A DNA stretch of 64,000 nt, from the NCBI RefSeq assembly GCF_040412425.1, contig NC_089792.1, forward strand, positions 23,042,309 to 23,106,308, read 5' to 3'. The position numbers and the translations under genes are program-made. The notes below the pieces were generated by a model. That model had not been told where the DNA came from. It saw nothing but the letters and a program-made list of their open reading frames with translations, and searched no databases. The stretch is from Macrobrachium rosenbergii (lineage: Eukaryota; Arthropoda; Malacostraca; Decapoda; Palaemonidae). Each line of letters opens with the position of its first letter. Position 1 is the first letter of the stretch. Below are positions 48,195-59,392 of this stretch, piece after piece.

Positions 48195-48347
48195 CTAAAT
48201 AAAATTTAGGACTCTCTATTTCTTTTTTTATTATTTCATGCCTACACATTAGGGAAGAGGATGTATACTTTGTAAGAAAATTGAAACAGGCCTTTAAGAT
48301 AAAAAGACAAAAAAACACAATAAATTGATACACATATACAGTATAAA

Positions 48348-48443
48348 CTTGTGATTCACCAGAAATATTTAAGCTACTCATGTATCATTCCACATCAAAA
48401 TCAGATGGATCAAATGACTTTAATTAGATTAAAATCAATGAAT
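48348..48443 (-). pseudogene. TOP3A: Probable decayed TOP3A exon (FNK-YEFD to SVSGHL region)
   Basis: After 'attttcccag' the minus strand has broken pieces (FN, FDFDV) and then MSS, four extra bases and ISG, resembling 'SKFNKIYEFD ... MTSVSGHL'. It is in the right order just upstream of 48130-48194. Identity is weak and it could be chance, but no better candidate for this exon exists in the window. Confidence 0.4.
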
Positions 48444-48984
48444 CTGGGAAAATGGTTTCAAACTGACCTTATCGTTTCCAGGCACAAAATAAAAAAAAGA
48501 TCACTTATTCTTATCCTCTGTGCTTTGCCGGAACCTATGAAATTACAAGGTGGTAAAGAATGAAAGATATTTGATATGCCAGTCATTTAAACTCTCCTTG
48601 AATACATACAGTACTTTTTGAATATTAACAAAGCCACTATTTAGAGACTGAAAAGGAAATTAAACATAATCCTGAAAGTTATCTGCACATAAATTTATTT
48701 CTAAATATTTGTAAACCCAGAAAACCATTTATATTTGTTTCTCTGTAGCCACTATTGTTCATAAAGGGATGGAGATAGAACACAAAAATGAATATGTACA
48801 AATTTTAAAAGATTTGAACCTCTGTGTCCCTCATGCTAAAAATCTTTCTATATGTAAACATTTAAAAATCACTGCATTATTTTCAAATTCTGGAGTAGCA
48901 TATGATGTTAGTTCATCTTTTGAGAATGGAAAACTATAGATACTAGAAATGCCCAAAAGGGTGTCAATACAGCAGAGGGTTCAA
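48444..48984. other. TOP3A intron, no gene seen
   Basis: AT-rich, no recognised feature. Confidence 0.5.
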
Positions 48985-49350
48985 AATAATAAATTTTTCA
49001 GTAATTTGTATTTTTCCTAGGTATACAAACCTGAGGTCTTTACACAAGGATTTATCTTTCAGCGCCAAGCTGGAAACCGTTTAAAAAAAAACAAGATGGA
49101 TATTGGTAGTTGGCTACCAGTGCAGTAGTTGGAGGAATCCATGCCATCCAGTTGGTATGCATTCACTTTACCTTTTGGCCCAGGAAGCAGAATGAGGGGT
49201 GGCTAGAGGTGGGCCATTTATGTAAAGACCTCAGGTTTGTATGTTAGGAAAAATACAAATTACTTAAAAATTTGTCATTTGTTCCTACAAGTATACAAAC
49301 CTTCGGTCTTTACACAGAGGAGACTTACTTCTTGGTGGGAGGATTCTGAG
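48985..49350. repeat. Complete DIRS-family terminal module
   Basis: The left arm 'ttgtatttttcctaggtata' with 'caaacctgaggtctttacac' and the right arm 'taaagacctcaggtttgtat' with 'gttaggaaaaatacaaatta' are inverted repeats of about 45 bp around a ~160-bp core. A third half-arm follows at 49295-49320. Related modules lie at 4060, 60440 (opposite strand) and 61775. Confidence 0.8.
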
Positions 49351-49389
49351 CAATCTCTGACCTGTTAAGCATGTGTGATGTTCAACTGC

Positions 49390-49500
49390 CATTTATTATT
49401 ATTAATGTAGTTAACCAGACCACTGAGCTGACTTTCAATTCTCACAGGGCTGGCCAGAAGAATTAGAATAAAATACCAGGTCCAGGCCTCAGGCCAAGCA
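49390..49500. repeat. Possible SINE or LINE-tail fragment
   Basis: (ATT)n is followed by 'gttaaccagaccactgagct' and 'agggctggcc', a phrase I associate with a common decapod short interspersed repeat. 'ccaggcctcaggccaagcac' may instead be the 3' UTR of the minus-strand I-like LINE. This is from memory only. Confidence 0.3.
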
Positions 49501-49648
49501 CTGGGACCCGATAGGTCATTCAGTATGATGATGAAAGAATTAAAATGAAATTAAAAACGGCACATAGGCACATGCTTTCATACTGGAACACATACATACA
49601 ATAAATACATTTACTCATGCTTACTTACATACACACTAGAAAGGTATA

Positions 49649-50002
49649 CAGTAAAGCCCCCGTATTCGCGTTCTCATGGTTCGCGAACTCACGTATTTGC
49701 GGGTTTCTCTGTGGAACATATCTAGCCATCATTCGCGGAAAATTCGCCCAATCGCGGTATTTTTCACTGAGAAATATTCACTAATTACTGTATTTTCATA
49801 TAATTTTCATGAATAAATGCACTTTTTGTGATAAAACTATAAAAATACTCAGGTATAAGCATTTTTACAGGGTTTTCTTGGTTTAAGCTATCAAAATGGG
49901 CAGTTCTAAGTGCTTTTAGATGGGTTTTAAGCATTCATGGATTTGACCTATTCGGGTGGGTGGGGGTGGGGACGCATCCCCGCGAATCTGAGGGGTTCAC
50001 TG
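49649..50002. mobile_element. Tigger/pogo-like MITE with TA duplication
   Basis: The ends CAGTAAAGCCCCCGTATTCG and CTGAGGGGTTCACTG are flanked by TA. The interior matches the 12340 copy. It sits just beyond the 3' end of the I-like LINE. Confidence 0.9.
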
Positions 50003-50209
50003 TATTAAAATTCTGAATAAATTAAGTAACATCTTAAAACTGTTTTTTTTAAATTCGTCAAACGCTATAAATGTTTTCGTGCTTCTATTATTTACTTATT
50101 TGTATATTTTATTAATTAAATCACAGTTCCTCATGTACATCAAAATCAGAAAGACTGAAAATGTAAAAGATTCTGATAAAATTTCCTTCACTGATTTATT
50201 TCCAAAAGT

Positions 50210-50320
50210 TGACAGTCACTGTTGGTCATACTTTGGACACTCTCACAACACATGTCTGACCATTACTATCATCTTGCACTCCGAGCACTCGGGAGCCGGG
50301 CCACGTGGGCTGCTCATTAA
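50210..50320 (-). pseudogene. C-terminal CCHC block of the I-like LINE, lower half
   Basis: The minus strand reads MSSPRGPAPECSECKMIVMV, RHVL, a stop, then ECPKY: C-x2-C-x7-H-x4-C, the finger that closes I/Jockey polyproteins. The preceding half (RIGHTCLTHGHL) is at 51733-51770, beyond the inserted element. Downstream SVKEILSESFTFSVFLILMY continues to a stop near 50091. Confidence 0.8.
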
Positions 50321-51732
50321 CCCTCTAACGCTGAGTCTCTATTTACAAAAGTGTCTGTATGTATGCCGCAAGCGTTCGGGAGTTAGCACAGAAGCAGAAA
50401 AAAATGTTTTTTCAAAAAATCACAGCACGCTTAGTTTTTAAGATTAAGAGTTCATTTTTGGTTCCTTTTTTTGTCATTGCCTGAAGTTTAGTATGCAACC
50501 ATCAGAAATAAAAAAAATACCATTATCATATATAAATATTGAAATATATGACACCGTGAAAAAAATTTCATATATAATTGTATACAAATCGCGCTGTGAG
50601 CAAAATGGTTAAAGCTAACAGGTTATTTTTTTTTTCTTTGTATTGTACACTAAATTGCAATGATTTTGGTATATAACAAATTGTAAAATGATCAAAGCAA
50701 CACAGAGAAAATATCACAAAATGATGCATGAATTTAAGTATACATGGACGTAAAAAAAGTTTTTTCAAAATTCACCATAAATCGAAATATTGTGCTAGAG
50801 ACTTCCCGTTTGTTGCAAAATGAAAGTAATTGATTGAATATTACTAGACTGTAAGTGTTTTAGCTTACAATTGCAGTTTTCGACCATTTCGGTTGAGTTA
50901 AAGTTGACCGAAAGTAGAATTTTTCTATTTATCGTGATTTATATGAAAATATTTCAAAACTGATAAAGCTACAACCATGCGTTATTTTTGTTGTATTCTA
51001 CATGAAATTGTGCACATTTCCATATATAAAACTTTATGTAACGACTAAAATAAAACGTGCAAACATTCGACAAATTGATGAAAAGAATTTCTGAGATGTT
51101 CGGCAGAGTTACTGTAGCGGATGTAAAGGAAAAGTTTTTCAAAAATTCACCATAAATCGAAATATTGTGCTAGAGACTTCCAATTTGTTGCAAAATGAAG
51201 GTACATGACTGAATATTACTAGAATTAAGAGTTTTAGCTTACAATTGCGTTTTTCGACCATTTCGGTCGAATTAAAGTTGACCGAAGGTTGAAATTTTGG
51301 CACTTATCGTGATTTATATGGAAATATTTCAAAACTGATAGAAGCTACAACCATGAGTTATTTTCTGTTGTATTGTACATGAAACTGCACACATTTCCAT
51401 ATATAAAACTTTACGTAACGACTAATATAAACTGGTGCAAACATTACAACAAAATGACGAAAGAATTTCTGAAATTTTCGGCTGAGTTGCAGCGGACATA
51501 ACGAAAAATTTTCAAAAATTCACCATAAATCGAAATATTGTGCTAGAGAAAATGATTGAATATTACTAGAATGTAAGAGTTTTAGCTTACAATTGCGTTT
51601 TTCGACCATTTCGGTCGAGTCAAAAGTTGACCAAAGGTTGAAATTTTTGTAGTCGGTCGTGACGGTACATCCACTCGGCACCCAACAGACAATTTTAGTC
51701 GATGTACGATACGTCCAGTCGGCGTTTAAGGT
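50321..51732. mobile_element. piggyBac-like non-autonomous element with internal satellite
   Basis: The left end is TTAA then CCCTCTAACGCTGAG. The right end is CAGTCGGCGTTTAAGGT then TTAA. The ends are imperfect inverted repeats and TTAA is the duplicated target, as in piggyBac. The target is in LINE coding sequence, and excision with one TTAA restores an in-frame GHL-MSS junction. From about 50755 the interior holds nearly three tandem copies of a ~370-bp unit ('ttcaccataaatcgaaatat' at 50771, 51147 and 51518). No transposase. Confidence 0.85.
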
Positions 51733-51779
51733 TTAAGTGTCCATGTGTCAGACAAGTATGGCCTATTCCGAGACGTGTT

Positions 51780-52330
51780 TGAATTACTTGTGCATGTCTC
51801 TCTCTCTGATATGATGAACTCCATTTTTCAACATTAAGTTTTGTTTTAATTTATTATTTTCTGGTTCTTCATTTCATATATATTGCCATTTATTTATGAC
51901 ACCTGCCTTTACGTGTGTTACATAATCAGTAACAGGGATATTCACGTTTGATCTCGTCATGTGGGTTGCCTCTTTGGCTGCTTTATCTGCCTCTTCATTT
52001 CCTTTGATCAATACATGGACAGGGATCCAACATATTTCGATATTTTTTCCATTATCATCAATGTTATAGAGAAATAATTTAATTTGCTGTGCAATATTAT
52101 TTTTTTATTTGTAACTCTGAATAGCTTCTATAGCACTTCTTGAGTCACTAAAAATCACAAAATTATTGAATGATGTTTCTTTAATTATTTTTATAGCTGA
52201 TGAAATTGCACACAATTCTGCTGTGAATACTGAAGCATTACATATTGGGTAGAGAGAATTGATAAGTTTTGTCTTGGGACACTGCAGCATATCCTACTCC
52301 GTGCTCTGACTAAGATCGATTTGTATACAT
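51780..52330 (-). pseudogene. LINE RNase H domain
   Basis: The minus-strand frame 52290-52105 reads ICNASVFTAELCAISSAIKI and FVIFSDSRSAIEAIQSYK, the TAEL and DSRSA motifs holding the catalytic Glu and Asp of RNase H. Downstream 'WIPVHVLIKGNEEADKAAK' is recognisable near 52030-51975 (W-P.H....GNE.AD.AA motif). Stops are present. Confidence 0.8.
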
Positions 52331-52679
52331 AGCGTGGACCTTTTTGGCTTGTATGCTCTATTGCATGTTGTCTATGGTGTTCTAGTGTATATGAGTAACT
52401 TTTTGATAAATATTTCAGGTTTACAAATTTTCATTTTATTCACTATCAAGGGAGGAGGTAATTTCACTATTAAAGGCACTTGTATATTTATATTCAAGTG
52501 ACTCAAACAATCTTCTAGCTCTAATTCGGAAAGATGGAGGATGGTTATTTGTAAATACATCTCTTAATTCAAATAATTTTTTATTGGAGAATCATTTGTC
52601 TGAATTCTTAAGAGCACTTTTCATTGTTACTAACTCTCTATGGAGAGACAGAGGTGGTTCACTACATTCAACTTGTAAA

Positions 52680-54440
52680 GATGATTTTGGTGATGATCTA
52701 AAGGCTCCTGAGCATATTCTAAGGCCTTCATTGTGAACAGGGTCTAACATTTTCAGCACTGCGTCCAATGCTGAGCCATATACTTTGCTTCCATAATCAA
52801 TGATAGACAGAACTGTTGCTTTATACAGTATAGTAAGGGTATGTCTATCGGCTCCCCAAGTAGCGTTCGATAGTTTTTAATTAGATTTAATGCTCTTTCA
52901 CATTTTGATTTTACGAATGTTATGTGGGCTTTCCAGTTGAAGTGAGTATCGAATACTAATCCCAAAAATTTGCTGCCCCCAATTGGTATACTATGGTTTC
53001 TGATTTTTAAATCTATTTCTTCACCTTTTTCCTCTTTTTATTCTTATAAAACATGATTGCTTGAGTTTTATCTATGGAAAATTTAAAGCCTACAGATGAG
53101 GCCTATTCATCTACTTTTACTATGCTTTTATTAATTATTCATTCTGCATGTTTTATTCGAGATACTGAATAATATATGGCAAAATCATCCATCTACAGGT
53201 TACTTTAATGCCAATACGTAGATTGTTACTGATTTCATTAATTGCTAATTATTACTGATATCATTAATTGCTACAGTAAACAGTGTGCCACTAAGGACGA
53301 TTCCCTATGGAACACAATTTTCAAGTGGAAATGTTCTAGACAGAACATCATCAATTCTCACCTGAAAACTACAATTTGTCAAAAAGTCTTGGATAAACCT
53401 TGCTAAATGCCCACGGATGTTGTTGTTTTGTAAAGTTTTTAATATAGCATACTTCCATGTAATATTGTATGCTTTTTCAATGTCAAAAAAGACAGCTACA
53501 GTAATTTGTTTTCATTCAAAACCTCTACGTATATGGTCTTCTAAGTTAGAGAGAGAATCTAATGTAGATATGTTACACTATGACCCAAACTGAGTGGGAG
53601 TCAAAATTTTTTTTCTTGACTGTGCCATGTTAGTCGAGCATTTACCATTTTCTCTAACAATCTGAATTAGCAGCTAGTTAAAGAAATTGGTCTGTAATTA
53701 TTTACATTACTGGGATCCTTTCCAGGTTTGGGGATAAGTATTATTATAGCTTTACACCATTCATCTGGAAATAAATTTCAAAGCCATAAATGATTATAAA
53801 ACTCAAAAGTATGACTTTGCCAAAGGTGCTAAGTGGCAGATCATCTCAAAACAAATATTGCCATCTCTAGGAGCAGATTTACTGTTGTTCGAGAGACCAT
53901 ATTCTATCCCATGACATTAAATTTTCTATTATAATATATATCTTCTATTGTTTCAAAATTTATTGTTATTAATTCTATTTTATTTTTCTTTGTACAGAAG
54001 TTTTCATCTAAATGTTTCTCACTACTTACATTTGCTAAATTTTCACCGATTATATTGCTTAATTCTTTTGGATCAAGTGCTCTTTTCCCATCTTTTAATA
54101 TGGCATGTCTAGGTGGTTTAACATGGGTACCATTTATTTCCTTGAATTTTTCCCATATTTTTTGTATGGGAGTATTAGAGAGATCTCATATGTATTTCCT
54201 CCATGAAATGATTCTTCCCTTAATTACTTCTTTTTTAAATTTTGCAGATATTTTGTTGTATAGAGGTTTTAATGTATCAATTTCTAGTAATAATATAGTT
54301 ATTTTTTGTAAAGTTCCTTCTAATATCGGTAATGTTTTATTTATTTTACTGAACTTCTATTCAAATTATCTCATCGTCTCCCTCTCGAGTGTTTTATATT
54401 TATTAATTCTGTTAGGTTATCCGACCACCATGCAAATTTG
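52680..54440 (-). pseudogene. LINE reverse transcriptase, heavily decayed
   Basis: Near 53770-53690 the minus strand gives KAIIILIPKPGKDPSNVNNY and RPISLTS, then LLEKMVNARL: the first RT motifs of I/Jockey LINEs. The frame 52965-52753 (FDTHFNWKAHITFVKSKCER, then ALNLIKN) is the post-RT block 'FD..L.W..HI......C...LN.LK'. Intervening motifs are scattered among stops. Confidence 0.7.
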
Positions 54441-54449
54441 TGTTTTGTT

Positions 54450-55260
54450 GGTTAGGGTTCTGAGTTTGGTATTGCTTTATCAGCAGCATTTTTAATGAAA
54501 TCAACAAGAAATTTAGTTTCATTATGGTCTTTTAAATATTCAAATAGTGGGATATTTCTAGTGTGCATTTCATATCGCTCCCAATCTGCTTTATAAATGT
54601 TATAGTGAGGGACATGTTTTGCAGGATTATTTTGTAATAATGAAATTAATACTGGGAGATCACTGGTGTGCAAGTCATCAACTGTATTCCAATCTAATCT
54701 GTCAACTATACTTGTTGTATATAGAGTTAAGTCTACTGAGGGAAATGTTCCATGTGTTTTTAAAAGATATGTGCTATTTTCATTATCATTTATACAGCAC
54801 GTCGTTTAAATGCATGAACTCTTCTATTTTACCCTGTTCTATTTGAGTTTGTTCAATTAAAATCACCTACTATTAACGTAGGTTCCTTGGTACCGTATTG
54901 TTAAGTAAATCTTTAAGTTTATCAGTGTCGTAATTTTCATTAGGTTGGTTGTATAAATTATAAATTATATAATTATCGTTTTTTATTTGTATTTTAACAC
55001 TTGATATTTGCAAGTCAGTAAAGTTTACAGGTACTCTGTCATAACATACTTTGTTATGTGCATATATAGCAGTACCTAAATTTCCTTCTTCCTCTCTAGA
55101 TGTAGATACTAAGGTATATTTACCTACTGTTGATCTTGTTTTGTTGACATGTTGTAAACATAATATCATTGGTTCATATTCCCTTAGTAATCATTGTATT
55201 TCTCCCAAATGTAATCTGGTCTGTAGAATATAATTATTGAAAATATTACGTTAGTGTGTT
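54450..55260 (-). pseudogene. LINE endonuclease domain
   Basis: The frame 55169-54873 reads MILCLQHVNKTRSTVGKYTL, then SREEEGNLGTAIYAHNKVCY and NYIIYNLYNQPNENYD. These fit the AP-endonuclease motifs after QE and before GDFN. The frame 54673-54452 (DLPVLISLL, AKHVPHYNIYKADWERYE) is the linker to RT seen in I-type LINEs. Frameshifts separate the blocks. Confidence 0.65.
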
Positions 55261-55648
55261 TAAGTGTTATTTTCTTTTTGAGGATCATCAATTTGCATTT
55301 TCTCTAAAATTATATTTATGACATTTATGTTTTTCTTTATAAGATATTCAGTGTCCTATGCACATGCAGCCCTTTTCATGAGTGTCTAAACTAGTAGTTT
55401 CTTTATCTGTGTATCTTTTAAAATTTTGTATAGTTTGTTAAACTGTCTTTTGTTATGCTTTTGTTTTTGTTGCACAGTTCAATGAAACATTCTTTGCATA
55501 CGCATGTGTCTTTTTTTGTTTACTCTTGTTTCACCAATTATCGGTGATGGAGTAATCTCTTCTCCCATCACATCACATTCTTGTCAATGGTTTGCTCCTC
55601 TACAATTTCTTTGATGTTATGGGTATCTGTTTCCATTGGTTTTTATTA

Positions 55649-56719
55649 TTATTTTATGAGAAAAAGGTATATTCTTATCGTTTTTGGTTTATGTTCTTTC
55701 TTTGGGTATCCCGACTTTAGTTTAATTGATGTATCTCTAATAATGGTCGGTTTTTTGTTGTTCTTGGGTGGAGTTCTCTCTCTAAAGGCCTCTTTTTTTT
55801 CTTTAGCTTCTAATTCATCATAACTTTCTTCTAATATTTCTGTGGTACTTGTATTATCTTCTTGTGCTTCCATATCTGTTAATATTTCAAGTGAATTTGA
55901 ACAAATATTTGTATATGTTTCTTGATTTTTTGCCGTATTAGTTTCTTCTTGCAAAGTGGTTATTTTTCCTTGGGATTTATGTATCAGGGTTTTGTTACTC
56001 TTACCTATTTCCATTCTTGTTTCGATGTTTGACCTTATTGTAGAGGAAAACATTTATTTCCTAGTGGGATCATGCATTCCTTTAACTTTTAATTCTGATT
56101 TGGCTTCTTTTATAGGCTTTCCCATTCTTTCCTGAAGTAATTTTAATTCTGTATTGTATATATATATATATATATACACTCCTTAGATCTTGCATGGTGA
56201 TTCTGTCCACAGTTCACACATTTCAGTTCACCACACCTCCACTATGTGGTATGTTTGTCAGATCCACAATACGCATTTAAAGATGTACTTCAGCAATTTT
56301 TTCCTTGTATGTCCATACATACTACAGTTTTGGCACTGTAGCGGTTTTGGAACATCCGGTCTCGGTTTTCCGCTTTAGCCCATGGCTTTAATTTTTAAGG
56401 GTAATTCACAGCCTTCAAATGCTATCTTTGCTATTCTCACTGTTTTTCCATTACTCTGTCTACTGGCTATGTTGCATATTTCGCAATCTTGTACATTGCT
56501 GTACCTTTTTTTACGGGAATCCTGCAATATATTCTTTTCTATTGGTTCTTCATCATTATCTGGGAGTACTATGGTACCCTGTACACTGTTCATATTGTCA
56601 TGGTTTTTTATATGTACCTTTATATTACCAATATTTTTTATAGTCAAGCAATTTTCTGACCAATTTTTTGTTGTGGTTTCTATCAACCACATCTGATCTT
56701 TTATTTGTCTGAATGACAT
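55649..56719 (-). pseudogene. LINE ORF1 with zinc knuckles
   Basis: The frame 56719-56375 has NSVQGTIVLPDNDEEPIE, RKKRYSNVQDCEICN and RIAKIAFEGCELPLKIKAMG, which resembles the RRM-like part of I-clade ORF1. Between 56370 and 56160 CQNCSMYGHTRK and, in another frame, KCVNCGQNHHARS are two CCHC knuckles. The frame 56053-55649 is a charged tail rich in Glu, Lys and Thr. At least two shifts break the ORF. Confidence 0.7.
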
Positions 56720-56749
56720 TTCAGTAGTTGAATGTCAATTCAACAGGAA

Positions 56750-57289
56750 GTTTTCTAATTTCAATGCTGATATTTTCTTCTCTGTTTTTAAGGTCAGGAA
56801 TCTTGACCAACTTCCACTTCCAAAGAGGGAGTCGAAGTGAGTCAAGGTTGGGTCAAGACATCTGTTTTTATTTTGGTTTGCTTTGCACTGGAGCATAGTG
56901 TTCCAGTGTAACTAAATTAGGATTTTTATTTGACTTTTCCAGAGAAAGGTTATCAAGAGGAAGTTCCAGTGGCTGTCAACTGTGTTCCGAGTCATTACCA
57001 TGAAAGGGTCCAAGGGTATTTGAACCTTTAAAACTACTAGACATAAAGATTTAAGTATAAAAAAAATTAAATAAACCTGAAAACCTAAAAAAGATATCAT
57101 CAGCCTTTCATGAAGTTCATTCTTCCACCAATGGCACAAATGAGAACCGACTCCTAAACGTCTGCTCTCTACCCTACCCCACAGGGGATGGCACAGCATG
57201 ATTAGAGTGGCCCAAGTGTAAGCCAAACCTGCTTGCTAGGACTTAGAGTATTACAAGAATACAACCATCCCCACCCAAATCATGTTATG
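56750..57289. other. Non-coding, no gene seen
   Basis: Mixed composition between the I-like LINE and DIRS-like DNA. No domain or repeat was identified. Confidence 0.4.
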
Positions 57290-57509
57290 GGCAAACTGGC
57301 CAGAATGCTAAGAGTCCTATCCAGCATGTGACAGCTTGCTAATCGTCCCTTAGAAACCACCTGTCCTCATGAGCTGGGTAGGCTACATGAACCCAAGGAA
57401 AAGGAGTCTAAGAAACTATGGGCAACATCCTGACTATGGAACTACCGTGGTACCATTCTTTAACAACAGGATCCTATCCTCGGATTCTGAGGCTTGAAGA
57501 GCTAAGATT

Positions 57510-57760
57510 CAGGATGCTGAGGTGCAGATTAGGTCAGGCTAGGCTAGGTTTAGTTAAGGCTAAACAAGGTTGGGTTAAGTACCCAACCCAGCCCCCTTGA
57601 AGTGCAGGTGACTGCCTTCTGGTTGATTCCATGAGGCATGAAGTTCCAGGATACTGAAGTGCAGGTTAGGTCAGGTTAGACTAGGATTAGTTAGGCTAGG
57701 CTAGATTAGGTTAAGTACCCAACCTAACCTCTTGAAGTGCAGGTGACTGCCTTGAGGCAC
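57510..57760. repeat. Tandem duplication of about 130 bp
   Basis: 'cttgaagtgcaggtgactgc' occurs at about 57596 and 57733. Each copy is preceded by 'taagtacccaacc' and a GGTTAGG/GGCTAGG-rich stretch. Confidence 0.85.
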
Positions 57761-59280
57761 TACGTATCTCTGGAGGGGAAACACTGAACAACACTCCAAG
57801 GAGATACTTGTCATCTAACCATTACACTAAGCCTGGGAGACATTTGTCGAAGACCAGGACCCCTTTAATCTGCGTGAAGTGAAGGAAGGAGGAGAAACTG
57901 CCCATGAAGAACCAGCCTTCCCGCTGACGACAAGTGACTAAGCAGAGTTTGTAATTGCTGAGCTGGTTGCCCCTGCCGAGACAAGGAAAACCTTGTTGCT
58001 GTATCTGTTAGCCTTGCAGATACTTTTTCTTGCTTGGGTGAGATCGGACTTCTCTGGAACATGCAACTCTCAGGCTGTGACAAAATCTGAGAAGTCTGTC
58101 CTGTCCTGCAGATGCTTAAACATCTGGAGACATACCTTCACGAACATGCCACAGTCGAAGCCTAGGTGAAGAGTCAAATGAAAAGCTTGGAAGCATACAA
58201 CAGAGATAGGCATAGAGCCATCTGCTCTGAAGAGGTACAAAGTCTCCCCAAAAATGAAGCAGATGAACATGCGGAAGGGATGATGGGTAAGTATTCAGAA
58301 ACACTCGTCCTTCAAACTCAACAAAGGAATCAAGTCTGACTCCTTGAAGGTTGGAAGTACTGAGCGTGTTGTTTCTGTCTTGACCCAAGGCTGCTGAAAT
58401 GTGTCAAGGAAGAAAATATCTAGACTGATTTCTAATTACCAGTCACCTTCTCCATAACAGAGGGACAGTTGTAGAAATCGGGAACCTGATTGTACAATTT
58501 CCACAATGTATTCATACAGCATAAGCTTTAACTTTCCCAAAAGGGGAGACTTTAACAAGCCAGAACGAACTTGTGGACGTGGACCAGATGGCTAATGAGG
58601 AGTGGTAGGAACTCAAAGCGAAGTTGATATCATACTGAAGGACATCAACTACCCAGATTTCAGTCATCGTAAAATGATCCTTAAGTCTAATTGCACTCCC
58701 CACTGGCAGCTGCACGTTGGGAGGAAAGCAGTCCTGGCATCTTATTCCTACTTCTTAACCTTGCTTCTTTTTCAGAAAAGGAAGGAGTTTGAATGGGACA
58801 CCTTCCATGTTTCTATGATCCAAAGGGACCAGAGAAATCATTGGCACCTCTCGAATCTATTGCAAAACTTGGTTTGTACAATGGCCAGTGGCTATGACCA
58901 ATTTCAGAACGTATCGTTCTGAGGGTGACTTAAAAAAGAAGAGGATCAATCCTAGCTCTGATATTTCTACCTGGCACACACTTGGTTCCCTGTATACCCC
59001 CTAAATGGATCCATACTGACGAGTCTCAAACACTTGATATAAAAACTTCGAACAACTCCAGTTGACATTACAACTGAGTCATTGAGAGAGGTTGAGGGAA
59101 TCAGAGAGGGAGATGTAGAATACATTTGAGCCTGTAGATGACGGCCACGGACGACCTGTGGAAAGAGGAGACAACATTACACGGGTCGCGAAGAATGGTC
59201 ATATAACACGGCTGTGAAAAAAGCTGTTATGAGGGAAGTGGTTCCAGTCATGTGAACGCCGCTGGGGGTCATCCCTCATA

Positions 59281-59392
59281 TGTTGGGAACGATCTCGGTC
59301 AGGCAAGGGCAGCCGAAACTGCCCTCGGACAAGATGACAGGAACGATCTCGACCAGACGAGGTCAGCTGAAGCTTCCCTCAGACATGAGGTC
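59281..59392. repeat. Two-copy imperfect tandem repeat of about 56 bp
   Basis: 'gggaacgatctcggtcaggc' and 'aggaacgatctcgaccagac' start the two copies. Both continue with 'cagc-gaa-c-tccctc-gaca'. Confidence 0.7.

Larger units (their letters stand above)
50080..56720 (-). mobile_element. I-like LINE with RNase H, near full length, inactive
   Basis: Minus-strand order: ORF1 with zinc knuckles (56719-55649), endonuclease (about 55260-54450), RT (about 54440-52680), RNase H (about 52330-51900) and a C-terminal CCHC block. The last block is cut at a TTAA by the element at 50321-51732. RNase H downstream of RT is characteristic of the I superfamily. Stops and shifts are frequent. Confidence 0.8.

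Noticed and set aside
50755..51720. Regularly repeated units that could suggest a CRISPR array
   Set aside because: Units are ~370 bp and diverged, lie inside TTAA-flanked eukaryotic transposon ends, and there are no short repeats with unique spacers or cas genes.
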